From positions 64,656 to 128,655 of the forward strand of contig NSJX01000010.1 of assembly GCA_002286715.1 (NCBI GenBank): 64,000 nt of DNA. The letters run 5' to 3'. The first letter of the stretch is position 1; the number at the start of each line of letters is the position of its first letter. This DNA comes from Dentipellis sp. KUC8613. Taxonomy: Eukaryota; Basidiomycota; Agaricomycetes; Russulales; Hericiaceae. Below, in pieces: positions 12,132 through 24,184 of the stretch. A program made the position numbers and the translations under genes. Below the pieces are notes generated by a model. It saw nothing but the letters and a program-made list of their open reading frames with translations. It was not told the DNA's origin and made no database searches.

Positions 12132-13146
12132 CTGGGGAGCGCCAGTACACGGAAAGATATGGGCTAGGCGACTAGCTCTCAGACTAAGTAACTCGGTGTC
12201 CCGCGGCGAGTGAAGTCTCTTACCTGGTGACGTATTTTCAATACACTGACCCCAATATTCGTTTTAGTCAATATTAATGAATCAAGTTAAAGTTTCCTGC
12301 ACATACCTATGGCTACTAGTCGGGCACAAGCTGGTGTATCGTCAGCAGTACCGCAGGATCGATTCGGCGGTACAAAGTACGCCTGCAGACGGCTGCTGAC
12401 GTCACCAGATACTTGAGATGCAGAGCTAGAGATTTTTTAAATAATATAATATTTTAGTTGCTAACACTCAACCACTCAAAGTTGGTCATTGAAGACCTCA
12501 ACTCTTTCGCTCTTCGTAGTCGGACAATCACCAAGTAACTCCCATAGATCACATGTAAAACCCTCATTCTCCTTCACTCGTGTTTAACGTTTACTCCTAG
12601 AAAACGCGCAGGGCTGAAATCACTTGGACTTTATCGCCGCGCTTCTCGTAGCTCCACAAACACTTGAACTCAGAACAGGCGACTCGCCAGCACATGGTGC
12701 TCGCGCAACTGTTACCATGTTGACCCGCATGGCCTTTGCAGGGCTTACCACTTTCCTCACGGCATGGGCTCATGTGTATGAACTCGGCCAAACCATCTTC
12801 TCACCGCCTGCGCCTGCAGCGGGTATCGAGAGCATCACGAGTGGGTATCGCGATCTTCTGACCCTGTCATTTATGCGAGGAGACCCTGTATGGACTCTCA
12901 TTGCATCCTCTTCTTTTTCGAGGATCATTTCTGGGGCGGGGGTTTGTCGAAATCCATGTGCTGTGCTGCATACAGCGCGCGGCCATTTGACCTGCGGCCC
13001 CATCACGGTCTCGTCAATATGTTCTTGGGCTTGCAGGCCCGGCTACATAGTGTCAGCATCTTCTTCTCGCTGGGGTCATGTGTATGCTGTTCTCTCTCCT
13101 TATAGTGCCGCGTTGAAGGACCGAGGAAGGCACGGTTCTCGAGGAG
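12132..13146. other. divergent promoter region (F-box / fucosidase)
   Basis: About 1 kb between two divergent genes. It includes a very AT-rich stretch (about 12430-12465, with ATAATATAATATTTT). A 200-codon open frame on + (12624-13229) starts at a TTG, has no recognisable motif and overlaps the fucosidase start, so I treat it as chance. Confidence 0.4.
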
Positions 13147-16100
13147 ATGAAGTTCTCTTTGGCGTGTTCACTGATACTTGCGTTATCACTAGTCTCATGC
13201 TCGGCTTCTGCAGGTTTTACGAAGCTTGATCTCTCTTCAGTATTTGACGCGAAAGCTGCGGCGTCTGGACCAGGAGACTCTTCGGCAGACTTTGACGGGA
13301 ATGGTCGTTCGTACCCCGTCGAACTGCTCCCGAGCACTCCGACGTACATATACAATGGCATTGAGGTACGCATAGTTCTGACGCGTCGCCCTATGATATC
13401 TAACTAAGACCATCGTCAGTTCGACTTGCCGCCTTTCCACAATGTCTCAGCAGCAGACACCATTCGCTCGAATGGCCAGGTCTTAAACGTCACTGGTGGT
13501 CGGTTCCAGTCATTCCATGCATTAGGAGCTGCGATCTGGAACCCATCGTCCAATCCTGCACCAGCTGTATCGAACGTCACACTGCATTTCTCCGATGGCT
13601 CTGCGGAGGACATGACAATCATCATATCACCATGGTTCTCAGCGGGCGCCGTATTCCCCGGCCCGATCTACATGTATGTGGGTTCGTATTATTATTCGTC
13701 CTTTTGGTCTAATGAGCACTCGCAGACCATACCACTACGCCAACCCGTCTTTGGATTCCAATCTCACCATCGATACCAACAATACGCATATACAATATAC
13801 TTCAGCGCGGATACGCAGCGACAAGAACCTCACTGCTCTCACGCTTCCACCTCAGTCTGCCAACACCAATTTTTTCTCTATAACTCTGCTTCCTGCTCAG
13901 GTAGCCATCTCCACGAACGCCAGCACGCCTGCCCTTAGCGTCCAGGTTGTCCGGTCGACGACAAAATGGTTTGATAATTCGACCACAGCTGGGCCTGGGG
14001 CGCAGATCATCGAAGTCACGATAAATAACCTGTCGCCTCTCGATGCCAATCTGTCGCAGTGGGTTACGACAAATCATACCGTGCATCTCGAGTCTAGCTC
14101 TTTGACTACCGTCGTACCTGGCTCGTTCCGCCGTCTGCGTTCGAACGATCAAGTCGTAGTCAGCGTGGGCGTGCAAAACGTCGATGGTATCGCTCTGGGA
14201 AGCAATGCTACTGTCACGGTCGTTATCAAGGACCAGAACGGAACCCAGGTCGCTGCCGTCAACGGTGACCAAGATTTCCCTGTGACTGCTGGCATCCCGG
14301 CATACGAGAATACCGACGCGAGTTTGGCAACGCATGAAGCACCGAACTGGGTATGTCTACTGTGACACTGTTATTTTTATTCGACCTTCCAGTCGCTGAG
14401 CTCGCCAACTCCAGTACAACGATGCGAAGTTTGGTATTTTTGTAAGCGTGTCTTCTCAAACCTTCTGCGATATAGAGTTCTGAGCCGACTTGCTGCAGAT
14501 TCACTGGGTAAGCGCTCGTGGCTTCCATGCTATGGAACGCGTCATTCAATGCGACGTCGGCTTCGTAGGGTATATATAGCGTTCCCGCCTGGGCTCCGAC
14601 CGGGAATCAGTATGCCGCATGGTGCGTTGTCCCCTATCTTTCATACAAGCATGTTGTTGACGGAGAGGGGACAGGTACAATTGGGACCTTCATAATCGTG
14701 CGTACCTCGTGTGAATCCGTGACCGACTTACTTGTGCTGACCCGGCCGCAGCTGCGAACGCGGACTCGCCCACTTGGGTACGGCACCGGGAGGTCTATGG
14801 AGAGAACTTCCTCTACGACGATTTTATCGCCAATTGGACTGCGTCGCTTTGGAATCCTGATGACTGGATTGACCTGTTCGCCGATGCTGGAGCGAAGTAC
14901 TTCGTGCTTGTTACGAAACATCATGATGGCTTTTCTCTGGTAAGCGTCGTCATGTATGCCGTGGGCCCATTCGCTGACACTCTTTATACCGCATAGTTTG
15001 ATACTGGCAATTCAAGTCAGCGTAACTCTGTTCTTCTCGGACCGAAGTAAGTGATATCCTGCATCAACGATGCCATGGCACTACGTTCTTATATGCTTCT
15101 ATCTTTCGTAGGCGTGACATAGTCAAAGAACTGCTCGATAGCGCCAAGAAGAATCATCCAGAGTTACGAAGGGGTGTAAGTGCTTACGCCATGGCTTCCT
15201 TCGTTATATTGACGCGGTGTACTATGAAGCTATATTATAGCCTCCCTGGTGCGTCCAACTACTTTGTTTCCCCGGTGTCTCATTCCTGACGCCACGCAGA
15301 GTGGTTCAACCCCGACTACGGAATCTACGGGCACCAATCGTTCCCCGGACACCCGGCTTTGTACGCATATAATGGGTCCTGCTGCGAGCCTTATGTCGGC
15401 TATACACCGGTCGATAACTTCCTTGAAGATGGTGCGTCTGGAATGTAATTCTCGATGTGTAACTGATATGTTGCTTCTCTTTTAGTCCAGAAACCTCAGA
15501 TGAAATCTCTGTTCTACACGCACGATGCGGAGATGTTATGGTAAGGTCTGAATTCAATCGATCAAGAATTCACGATAACCGTCATCAATGTAGGTGCGAT
15601 ATTGGCTACGCGACCGCCTTCCCTGAGATCGGTGCGTCGCTCGAATGTTTAGCTGTTCCGCTGTAATTCATCCAAAAACAAATAGCGGGAGACTGGTACA
15701 ATTACGCGGCTTCGCAAGGGCGGCAAGTGGTTCGAGACGACAGATGCGGAGACAATCAAACAGACTTCTCGACGCCTGAATATGCGACATATTCGGCTGT
15801 TCTCGTACGTCGCTCTTCTGTCGCGATGCTTATATTACTTACAGTAGATTCGGCGCTTAGTCCTCGAAATGGGAAACGAGCGAAGGCATGGATCCGTTCA
15901 GCTACGCGTATAATTCAGATACGTGCGTCAATCACTTCGTGCGTCGGACTCGTAGGCCGAAGCGACTGACCTTTTGCAACTTCAGGCCTCCGGATGCTTA
16001 CAAGAACGCATCTATCATCATACCTAAGCTGGTCGAGTACGTTGGGCGATCGTCGTGTGGTGCTGTGTATCTGAAGTCGCCTTTACAGTATCGTTTCGAA

Positions 16101-16565
16101 GGGCGGAAACTATCTTCTCGGGTGCGTCCCGGGAGTTACTTATGATTGTACCCTACGTTCTCAATGGTCGCATCTAGTGTCGGTCCAAGGGAAGACGGGA
16201 CTATCATCTCACCGATGACCGATCCGCTGCGCGAAGTAGGCCAATGGCTCAAGAGCGCTGGCGAGGCGGTCTTTGGGACGCGCATCTGGTGGATGGCGGC
16301 TGCGGATGAGACGCCTGGCTTCTCGAACGTGCGCTTCACCACGAAACCCGATGCCTTCTACGTTACGGCTCTCGCACGCCCGAATGGGTCCGTCTCTACG
16401 CCCGCGCCGGTGCCAATTGCGTCGCGGGATACTGTAACCCTGTTGGGTGGAAGCGGTGTGGCGCTCAATTGGACGTCGTCGGCCGGGAATGTCACGATTC
16501 AGGTCCCGGATAGCGAGGTGGATATGGTCAAGTATGCATGGGTGTTCAAGGTCACATACGCTTGA
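13147..16565 (+). CDS. secreted alpha-L-fucosidase, GH29
   Basis: A glycoside hydrolase that removes alpha-L-fucose from glycans. The start at 13147 gives a clean signal peptide (MKFSLACSLILALSLVSCSASA). Then come about 380 residues of beta-rich, N-glycosylation-rich sequence before the catalytic barrel. The barrel begins at about 14415 with [22 protein letters not shown], then KYFVLVTKHHDGFSL, PEWFNPDYGIYG, and LWCDIGYATAFPE, whose Asp fits the GH29 nucleophile, and ends with GGNYLLGVGPREDGTI. The C-terminal part is a small beta domain ending at the stop 16563-16565. The gene is unusually fragmented: exons of 27 nt (14415-14441), 9 nt (14499-14507, encoding Ile-His-Trp) and 23 nt (14675-14697) lie in a row and all keep phase. 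The organism's wood or host glycan use is inferred only. Confidence 0.9.
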
Positions 16566-16757
16566 GTGCTGGAGGCATATCCCGGACATGCCTGTGGAGG
16601 ATGTGTATATACTATCGCTTAAATACGGCAATTATGGTGTACTTATAATATGTTTTTACTGTATGTGCAATGTCAAGATGTCTGAAAGCGAAATCTGTGG
16701 ATGGAACTTGGTGTCAAATGGAGCCAAATTTGTCGACAATATGGTGTTGCTCACAAA

Positions 16758-17896
16758 TTAAGCTGGCTCTGGCTGTGGGATGGGGGAATCTCCATGCTCT
16801 GACTTCTGCTGCTCCTCTGGCCAAAACCCATTCCCTGCAAGGATGCCTTGATGCTCCAACTCCATGACTCGAAGGGAGAATATCCTGTATCCCATGCTTT
16901 CTGGTGGCTCTGAAGGGACTGTGGGTTTCCTGGATACAGGGAGGGGTCGGGACAGGGAGAGCTGTTTGCTGCCAGTGTAACTGCTTGAAATAACTGGGAG
17001 GTCTGTCAGAGGCAGGGGTGCTTGGGATGGGGAAGGAGGTAAATCTGAGAAAGTATGGCTGATTATTTCCTCTTCCTCCTTGTCATCCTCCTCTTGCTTG
17101 AGCTGTCTCCACTTCTTGCCAGGTGCAGTACCTTGAGATAATATGGGAAAACCAGAACTCTTCGTGCAGATAATTGGAGGGATTGAAATATGGCTGGAGA
17201 GACAGGTTGGAGGGATGGGGGGAATATTTTGAGGCAAATGGTGGCCAAGCTTTGACAAAGGTACTAGAGCCTCTGATATCATAACATGTTGATTGAGCAA
17301 GTTTGGGTGTGCCATCTCAAAATGGGTGATCAGGGAGGCTTGTCTGGTGAACTCCTCATAGCTGTAACAGCCTGATTTTTCTTTAAAAATATTCTGAGAA
17401 AAATCAGAAAGATTACATACCCTTTATTGGACAAAGAAGAATGGCTCGGTTCAGGTGGCTCAAGTCTATGTGGTTGAATATGGCTTCCAATGAGCCATGA
17501 TATCGGCCTGAACACCTGGAAATTCCACAATAAAATGTGTTCTACAGAAGGAGATTGTCAACAGTGTTCAGAAAGAAGCAAAACACACCATACATTCTTA
17601 TGCCTCTTCATGCAATGAAGGTGAAGATGCTATGATCATCAAATGTGAAAATAAATTGCAGTCAGTATGTGGCCCAGCAAGCATGAATTCCAAGATGTTA
17701 AAAATGCAGAACTAAGATTAAACACCCCCCAAGGAAGGCAATAAAATTAGCAAAAATAACCACACACCTCTCGAAGGGTATTAAGGCTATTGAGAACCAT
17801 TGAACAATCTTGCCAATCACATTTTGTTGGTCTGAGAGCATGTTGAGCAAGGTCAATGAACTCTTCCCTTGTCAGCGACAATGAGTTGTGAGCCAT
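16758..17896 (-). CDS. C2H2 zinc-finger protein in a CpG-poor block
   Basis: I assembled four exons with consistent phase and GT-AG ends: 17896-17768, 17629-17589, 17515-17421 and 17371-16758, giving about 292 residues with no stop. The N-terminus (MAHNSLSLTREEFIDLAQHA) precedes a finger CDWQDC...HLHLHC, a degenerate second finger (CSGRYHGSLEAIFNHIDLSH, first Cys lacking) and a third finger CPIKGC...HFEMAH. The C-terminal half is Pro/Ser-rich with an acidic run (EEDDKEEEEI). It is probably a nucleic-acid-binding protein. The gene and its flanks (about 16740-18000) contain only seven CpG by my count, while the next 60 bases to the right alone contain seven. An intact frame with CpG loss suggests a long-methylated, repeat-derived or domesticated gene. 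No mobile-element ends were found. Confidence 0.7.
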
Positions 17897-18508
17897 AGTA
17901 AAATAGATGGGAGGATATTGTTGGTCATAGGCTGGCCATAATTTGTTGAGATGTTTAGTAGCTTTGGGTTGATGTTGAAGATGGCAATGGCAAGGGCTTT
18001 AGTCCGCATGTGTGCCACAGATGCGCGACATCGCGAGGCGTGTGAATGATTCGGACATTGCCGAGATCATATTCCCACGAGACACTACACTACATCCCGT
18101 ACAAACGTTGCTGGGACGAATGTTTCTCTTAAAAATAGACTGATTTCGTCTAAAACATGAGAAGAGGCTGATGAAAGCTGCAGTATGAAATCTATATTAT
18201 CTATAAATCTTGAGCTTGAACGACTTCGCAGGTCTCAGCCACAGGCGTGTTGATTGGGTTTTGTCACGCCGAACAATTGGCGCGGCAGGTGACCAGACTC
18301 TCCGAGCCTCAGTGCTCTTGTTCTCTTGTTCGCTCTCGTGCTCCCTATATTCTCTTTCGCGTTTCTTCTCTTTTCATTCACGCTCTCGCAACTACAAGAA
18401 CAAGGTGCTAACGATTCCTAGGGATCCTATCGAGTTCATTTGTGCTCCTCGACCTTGGACAAGTTTCCCAGTCTTAGGCCATATAGCCGAAGTCTTACAC
18501 TCTGGAAC
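17897..18508. other. divergent region between the C2H2 gene and SAC3
   Basis: The first ~100 bases belong to the CpG-poor block. From about 18003 the base composition changes abruptly to the CpG-rich pattern of the rest of the window. The right half should hold the SAC3 promoter; a pyrimidine-rich tract (about 18310-18380, many CTCT/TTCTC) precedes the start. Confidence 0.45.
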
Positions 18509-21500
18509 ATGGAGTCGGTGCTTTCTTCGGGTCTCCGAGCGTCGAGAGGCAGGGGGTCCAAGCTCAATGGAGTCTCTGAACGAGGTCGTCGTGGCCACTC
18601 GAAGAACAAGACCTGGGTCAACGACAGTGGCTCGCGGAGCGGAACGAGCACACCTGCCGACCACCTCGGAGTTCATGCGGAACGTTGGGAGAGGGGGGGT
18701 CATGGGGGTGGGAGAACTCGGAGAGGTAGAGGGTCGCGTGTCTCGTCGAGGTCTCCGAGGCCTGAGACCGTACCTTTACCTGCACATGATGCACCACTTG
18801 AGCATGACCACGATGAGGGTATGGGCACGGATGGCGAAGAAGACCAAGGTGCAGAGGACGAAATAGAGGAGCCTTCTCTCGAAACTGCAGAAGAACGCGA
18901 ACGCTTCTATCAGGAGGTGTGCATCTCAGACTACCTCAGTGTTTCGACTATTAACTCAGACGCCCATAGCTGGTAAAAGCGCGCGAGGTGGAGAGAAAGA
19001 AGGCCATAGCTGAAGGAAAGATGGATGATCCCTTAGTTCCGAAGCGCTTGGACGAGGCCATCACTATGGTCGGAACGTGCACAGACATGTGTCCCCGGTT
19101 CGAGCGTTATAGGCGAGAACGCGAGAATAATCTTTTCGAATGGGAGATTGTACGTGTCATCAGTCTATTTTGAGGATTACCGAAATTCTGCGCTGATAAT
19201 ATGAAGATTCCTGGGACCCGACGCGTAGACCATAAGCGCGCCGTCAAGATGTACGAGCGTGCAGCTGGCGACAAGACGTTGCCGTCCGATCTGCGACCAC
19301 CACCGGTGCTCAGAGTATGTCGTACTTATCTTACTTCGAATTTAGCTCACACTCTGTCGTGCAGAGAACCCTTGATTACCTGTTCCACGAGCTTTTGCCT
19401 CGGGCAGGCTTTTCGCCCACATTCAACTTCATCCGTGATCGGTCTCGCGCCGTCCGAAATGATTTCACTATGCAGCATGAAACTGGAGCCCTCGCCATGG
19501 AATGTCACGAGCGCTGTGCCCGCTTTCACATCGTGGCGCTGCATCTTGAAAGGAACACCTCCGGCTTTTCAATCGCGTTGGAAGAGCAACAGCTCATGAA
19601 CAGCAAGTCCATTCACGCTTATCACAGCACACAATCTGATACCGTTTTCAGCTCTGCAGAGCTTGAAAGAGTTCTACGAGGACCAGCGGGGGCGCTACGA
19701 GTCGCCCAACGAGCTCGAAATGCGTATTTATCATCGTCTCATTCATATTCGTGACCAGCGCGAACGTCATGACGACATCCCCGAATGGATCCTCAATGAT
19801 CCAGTATTCTTGCTTACTACTCGCTTCAGACAGCGCGTGCAAGCAAGGTCTTCTCCTATCACCAAGACCTCTGCGCTCGTTGTCGATCAAGAGAGTATGC
19901 AGATCTTCGCTGAGCTCGCTACCGTGTTGAGAGAGCGAGGCAACAAGGTCATGGTGTATCTTGTGGCATGTATTCTTGAGAGACTATTTGGGACAGATAC
20001 CATCGACGACATCGAGGGCATTCGAGACGGCCTCGAGATCCCTGACATCATTGACGGCTTAATGGTGCATCATGAAGGCACGGAGTTCGGCGCAGAAGAA
20101 GAGGGAGCTGACGCTGTGATCCAAGAAGTGGATGCAGGGCTTGGTCAACAAGAACCCACTCCATCTGCCATCAAGCCCTCCGCAACGGAGTGGTTGGGCA
20201 ACAACTTCGGTGCCACGCCTGCTGATGTTTTCGGGCGGGCGTCGAGTACGTCGTCGTCGGTGTTCGGGACAAGTACTTCTGTATTCGGGGCACCACCAGC
20301 ACCTGCGATTACATCAACTTCCAGTTCTCAGCCAGCCCCGCCATCCGCTCCAGCACCTCCCGTGTCCGCCTTTTCAGGGTTGGTAACGAAACCAAATGCG
20401 TTTGGAAGCCAAACATTTGGTTCTGCATTCGGCAATTCGTCCGGATCGGTCTTCGGTACCTCATCTACGACGAACGCATTCGGCGCGCAATTCCCAGTCT
20501 TCGGTGCCCCAGCCTCTGCACCTACTACACCGCCTGCGTCTGCGCCTGCACCAGCACCGGCACCGGCACCCGCGCCCGTACTTATAACTCCCGTCCCGGT
20601 TCCGGCACCTTCGACAAGCACACCGCCTTTGACGTTCGGTACCTCCTTCGGTTCGAATCAGACATTTGGCCAGGGGTTCCTTCAGAAGGCGGAATCCACT
20701 GCCGTCGCCTCGTCGTTTGGCAAAACCGGAGCTTCAGACGGGCTCTCATCTCAGACGCCATTCAATTCCTCTGGTGCCAAGACTACCACTTCTTTCTTCG
20801 GCTCATCGTCTTTGAATCCTGCTGCTTCCCCGTTTACTCCCAAGAAGCTACCTGATACGTCGCTTGAGCCGTCTGAGCCTTCCACCCCTGCCGCCGACAA
20901 TGAATCTTCGCAGGTCAAAACTGCCCTTCCTGCCGAGACCTCGGCACCTCCAGCTGCATCATCGAGATCGTCGTCAAGGCCATCCCTCACACCTTTGAAT
21001 ACCACGCCTCCGGCGATATCATTCGGAAATTCTGCAAAAAAGCCGTTTGGAGAAGCCCAGCAGTCGACACCTTCATCATCAACTCAACAAGTAAAGCAGC
21101 AACCTACCCTCGTATTCCCCAAACCGCAGCAAACTACGGCAATGGGCTTCGGTAACTCGTTAGCCTCAGGCGAGACTTCTCCGTCGCCCTTGAAGGAGCC
21201 CCCACCTCTGAACAAGGTCCAGCCGATTTCACTTCCTCCTACCCCCACTGCAACCCAGTTCCAGTCGCCAGCAAAACAGCCGATCAAATCTCTCTTCGGA
21301 TTCCCGAGCTTGCAGTCTGTCACAACTGAGCCGGAGATCCTGAGTCCTCTCACCTTGACCGGCCCGTCATTATCTGCAAAGCCTTCGATCTCTACACCTC
21401 TAGCGAGACGACCTTCTGTCGCTGAGTCCCCAACTCCTGCAAGGTCCTCCGCTCCCAAGGACCTCGGACCTGCATCCCCGACTACCAATGGCCGCCCCCG

Positions 21501-23686
21501 CGCTACCAGTAAAGGCAAGGAACGGGCAGTAGATGTTGCAGCATTGGAGGAAAAGGCCGTTTCCTTTACTGGAAAGAGTATTGCCGTTCGGGAGTCGTTC
21601 CGTTCGTGGAGCAAGCGCACTAAAGAGCGTGTGGAGTGGAAAGCAGCATGTCGTCGAAGCGATGCTTATCGCGAACGTGTTCAGCACGAACGCCTGCCCA
21701 AAAGTGTTTCTGCTAACGGCAAGAAACGCCGTGATGTGTCTAGTCCTATAGTCGAGACCTCGTCTCGACGGACGCGGCGACGGATATCAAGTCATTATAC
21801 GCCTCCCCGTACAGATGACGCGCTCGCCCAGCGACTCAAAGAGGTGCATATTATCTTCTCGGTGACAATATTGTATTCATCATTTATACGTTTTTGCTGC
21901 TTCAGAACCAAGAACAGAACGAGCGCAGATGGGCACCAGGAACTTTCCTCGAGGCGATCCGCGCACACATCTCCAGTGTTGCCGGTCTCTATCCGTTTGA
22001 CTACCGGATATGGGTCTCCATGAATCCGGATAGCGATGGGACGGCAATCTGGGTGGAGCGCAAGTTTGACGTGCCCGCTTCTGGCGAATGGGCGAACGAG
22101 CAGATTTTCTCGATACCCCTCTCACCAGGTGATGAACAGTCGAACTCACCGGGTATCATCGTGTTTGAGTGCACACCTCTAGGAGGCATTACGGACGATC
22201 TGGAGATGTGCGTCTGCCACGTTCAGACCTTGCAATCGCTTACTGACGAGGGCGTTTTAGAAAATTCCGAGTGCTAGAGGACTGTTCCCGGCTTCGAGAC
22301 ATTGTCGAAGCTTTACCAGAAGATCGACATTTCATTCCTTCGTTAGTTTTCATTGTTTGGGGAGAAGATGAGAAGGCCGGTGTTCCGGAGGAGTTGTTAC
22401 AAAACGTGTGTTCCACTTTTACACATGACCCTCACATCTATTGACGATGCACTGCTCCCTCTTAGGTGAAGAAGTTCGTTGATGCTGATACCCTCCAAGG
22501 CCACTCGGTGTTCTCGCTTTCGTCGACGTCCATCGACCTTGATAGCAAATTCTCTCAAACTCTGCAAAACATGACACTGGATGTAGCAGGGGCGCTTGTC
22601 TCGATTCTGTCTTGGGAAGGTCAGTCGCCCGCCCAATTACGACGTCTCGTTGCATCCTAATCCGCGACCTCAAGATCTTACGAAGTTGATGACCTCTCCG
22701 TTCAAGGAATTCGCGAGCGACTGGGTCTCGCGGTGTTCCGCCGACGGTGAAAGTAAGCTGACGATCTTTTGACCGACGAATTTCTTCTTATGGAATGGTT
22801 GTAGTTGATTGGCACTTGCTCAATGAAGTGCTAAAAAGCCTTGTCAATCTCATCAATGATATGTCGCATCACCTAGAAACAAGGTTGAACGCGGATTCGC
22901 CTAGTGATCCTCTCCCTACATGGGATGTTCCTGACCTCCCATCATCGGAGTGCGTCAAACTTCTTTTGTTCATACAACATCATACTAATGCTCGATCTCT
23001 AGCGGTGCCTATGACGCTGCATTCACATGGCTGCAAAAGGCGGAATTGCAACCTTCTGGGGGCGGGTGTGCCACAGACCTGACTTCGCACCGCATACTGG
23101 GTGAAGGTAAGTCTGAGACCGTCAATACATCATCACATCATTCACCATTAATCACTGCTTGCAGCATTCCCTGTACAGACCTTCATCGAATATCTGCACG
23201 CCCTTGCGGCACAACAAATCGAGGCCTCGCTAGATCTGGACAAGACTGTCAAATATCCTGTCCCTAAAACCGACCTCCAGGGCATGAAGGATGATATGGC
23301 GAAGAGCGTCACGAAGTACGCGGATAGACTGCGTCGGACTTTTGCATTCTATGTCAGACCCAAGCGTCGCGCGGTTGACGCGATGGAGTCTAGGTTTGTG
23401 AGATATGTATTGCTCGTTGCTCCTTGTACTTACCTTATTCATGCTACATAGCCCTACGCCATCTGCCAAACGACTGAAGACGTCCACGTCGAACTTCTCG
23501 AACTCCGAGGACGCCGTGCATCTAGTCGAGGGCGCGGTCACCAATGGACGTCCGACCCCGTCACCCAGCGCTTCGCCCACTGCCACCGCGACGACCATCC
23601 CTGACAGCCCTCCGAAGATCGTCACAGTCGCGATGCTGCGCGCCCTCAGCAAGAATGTTCTTCGCAGTTCGGGGAAGGGGCGATGA
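18509..23686 (+). CDS. SAC3: SAC3/GANP family mRNA export factor with FG domain
   Basis: Scaffold of the TREX-2 complex, which links transcription to mRNA export at the nuclear pore. Exon 1 (18509-18916) encodes a basic, Ser/Arg/Gly-rich N-terminus and an acidic stretch. Exon 2 (18970-19149) starts the SAC3 domain with the hallmark GTCTDMCPRFERYRRE; the domain continues with PGTRRVDHKRAVK, RTLDYLFHELLP, FNFIRDRSRAVRNDFTMQ and IYHRLIHIRDQ to about 20070. Then follows a long low-complexity region (20160-21480) with many FG, VFG and AFG repeats, like a nucleoporin. The C-terminal third (21530-23686) has a helical MCM3AP-like region (SFRSWSKRTKERVEWKAACR) that continues across several short introns to a Ser/Pro-rich tail. 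An in-frame ATG at 18440 would add 23 residues. Exon joins in the last 1.5 kb are approximate. Confidence 0.88.
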
Positions 23687-24184
23687 TAATACGAGCGCAA
23701 CGTTCTCTTTCAATCGTTAATTTATCATGTGGATCAATGTTATCTGTTTTATCTTCCGGCGATTTCTCATACACAGCGCTTCAATATCACTACGATGCGA
23801 TGCTCCTTGATTGATTGTTCGACTCGTTCGATGATACGATTCTGCGCGGTCTTCTGAGCTGTGCTGCTGAAAGCCAATAATAATTAAAGATATCGAGACA
23901 ACAACGTAGGTATTTACTTCGCGTGATGATAGAATTGACAACGGATCCCAACAAAGGAATGGGAGTGTAGCAGAGAATAATGTAGCAAATGATGAGCCCG
24001 AAACCTAGATGACCGAGGAAAGTCTACAGCGAAGCCAGAGTCTAATAGATAGTGTCACAAAGTCCGATTTTTCACGATGTCCCGTCGCGGGATAGTGGAG
24101 TCTATATCCTCGAGTCACCCGAATTGAAGTGTCCAAAGGGAAGGAAGGTCTACAGAATGCAAGTGTCCTTTCGAGAGAAAGTGT
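23687..24184. other. convergent intergenic region
   Basis: AT-rich 3' UTR sequence between SAC3 and the glycosyltransferase gene. I see no gene here. Confidence 0.45.

Noticed and set aside
12624..13229. 201-codon open frame on +
   Set aside because: It begins with TTG, has no family motif or coding pattern and overlaps the fucosidase start.
16758..18002. A transposon with terminal inverted repeats
   Set aside because: I looked at both ends of the CpG-poor block and could not find inverted repeats or a clear target-site duplication.
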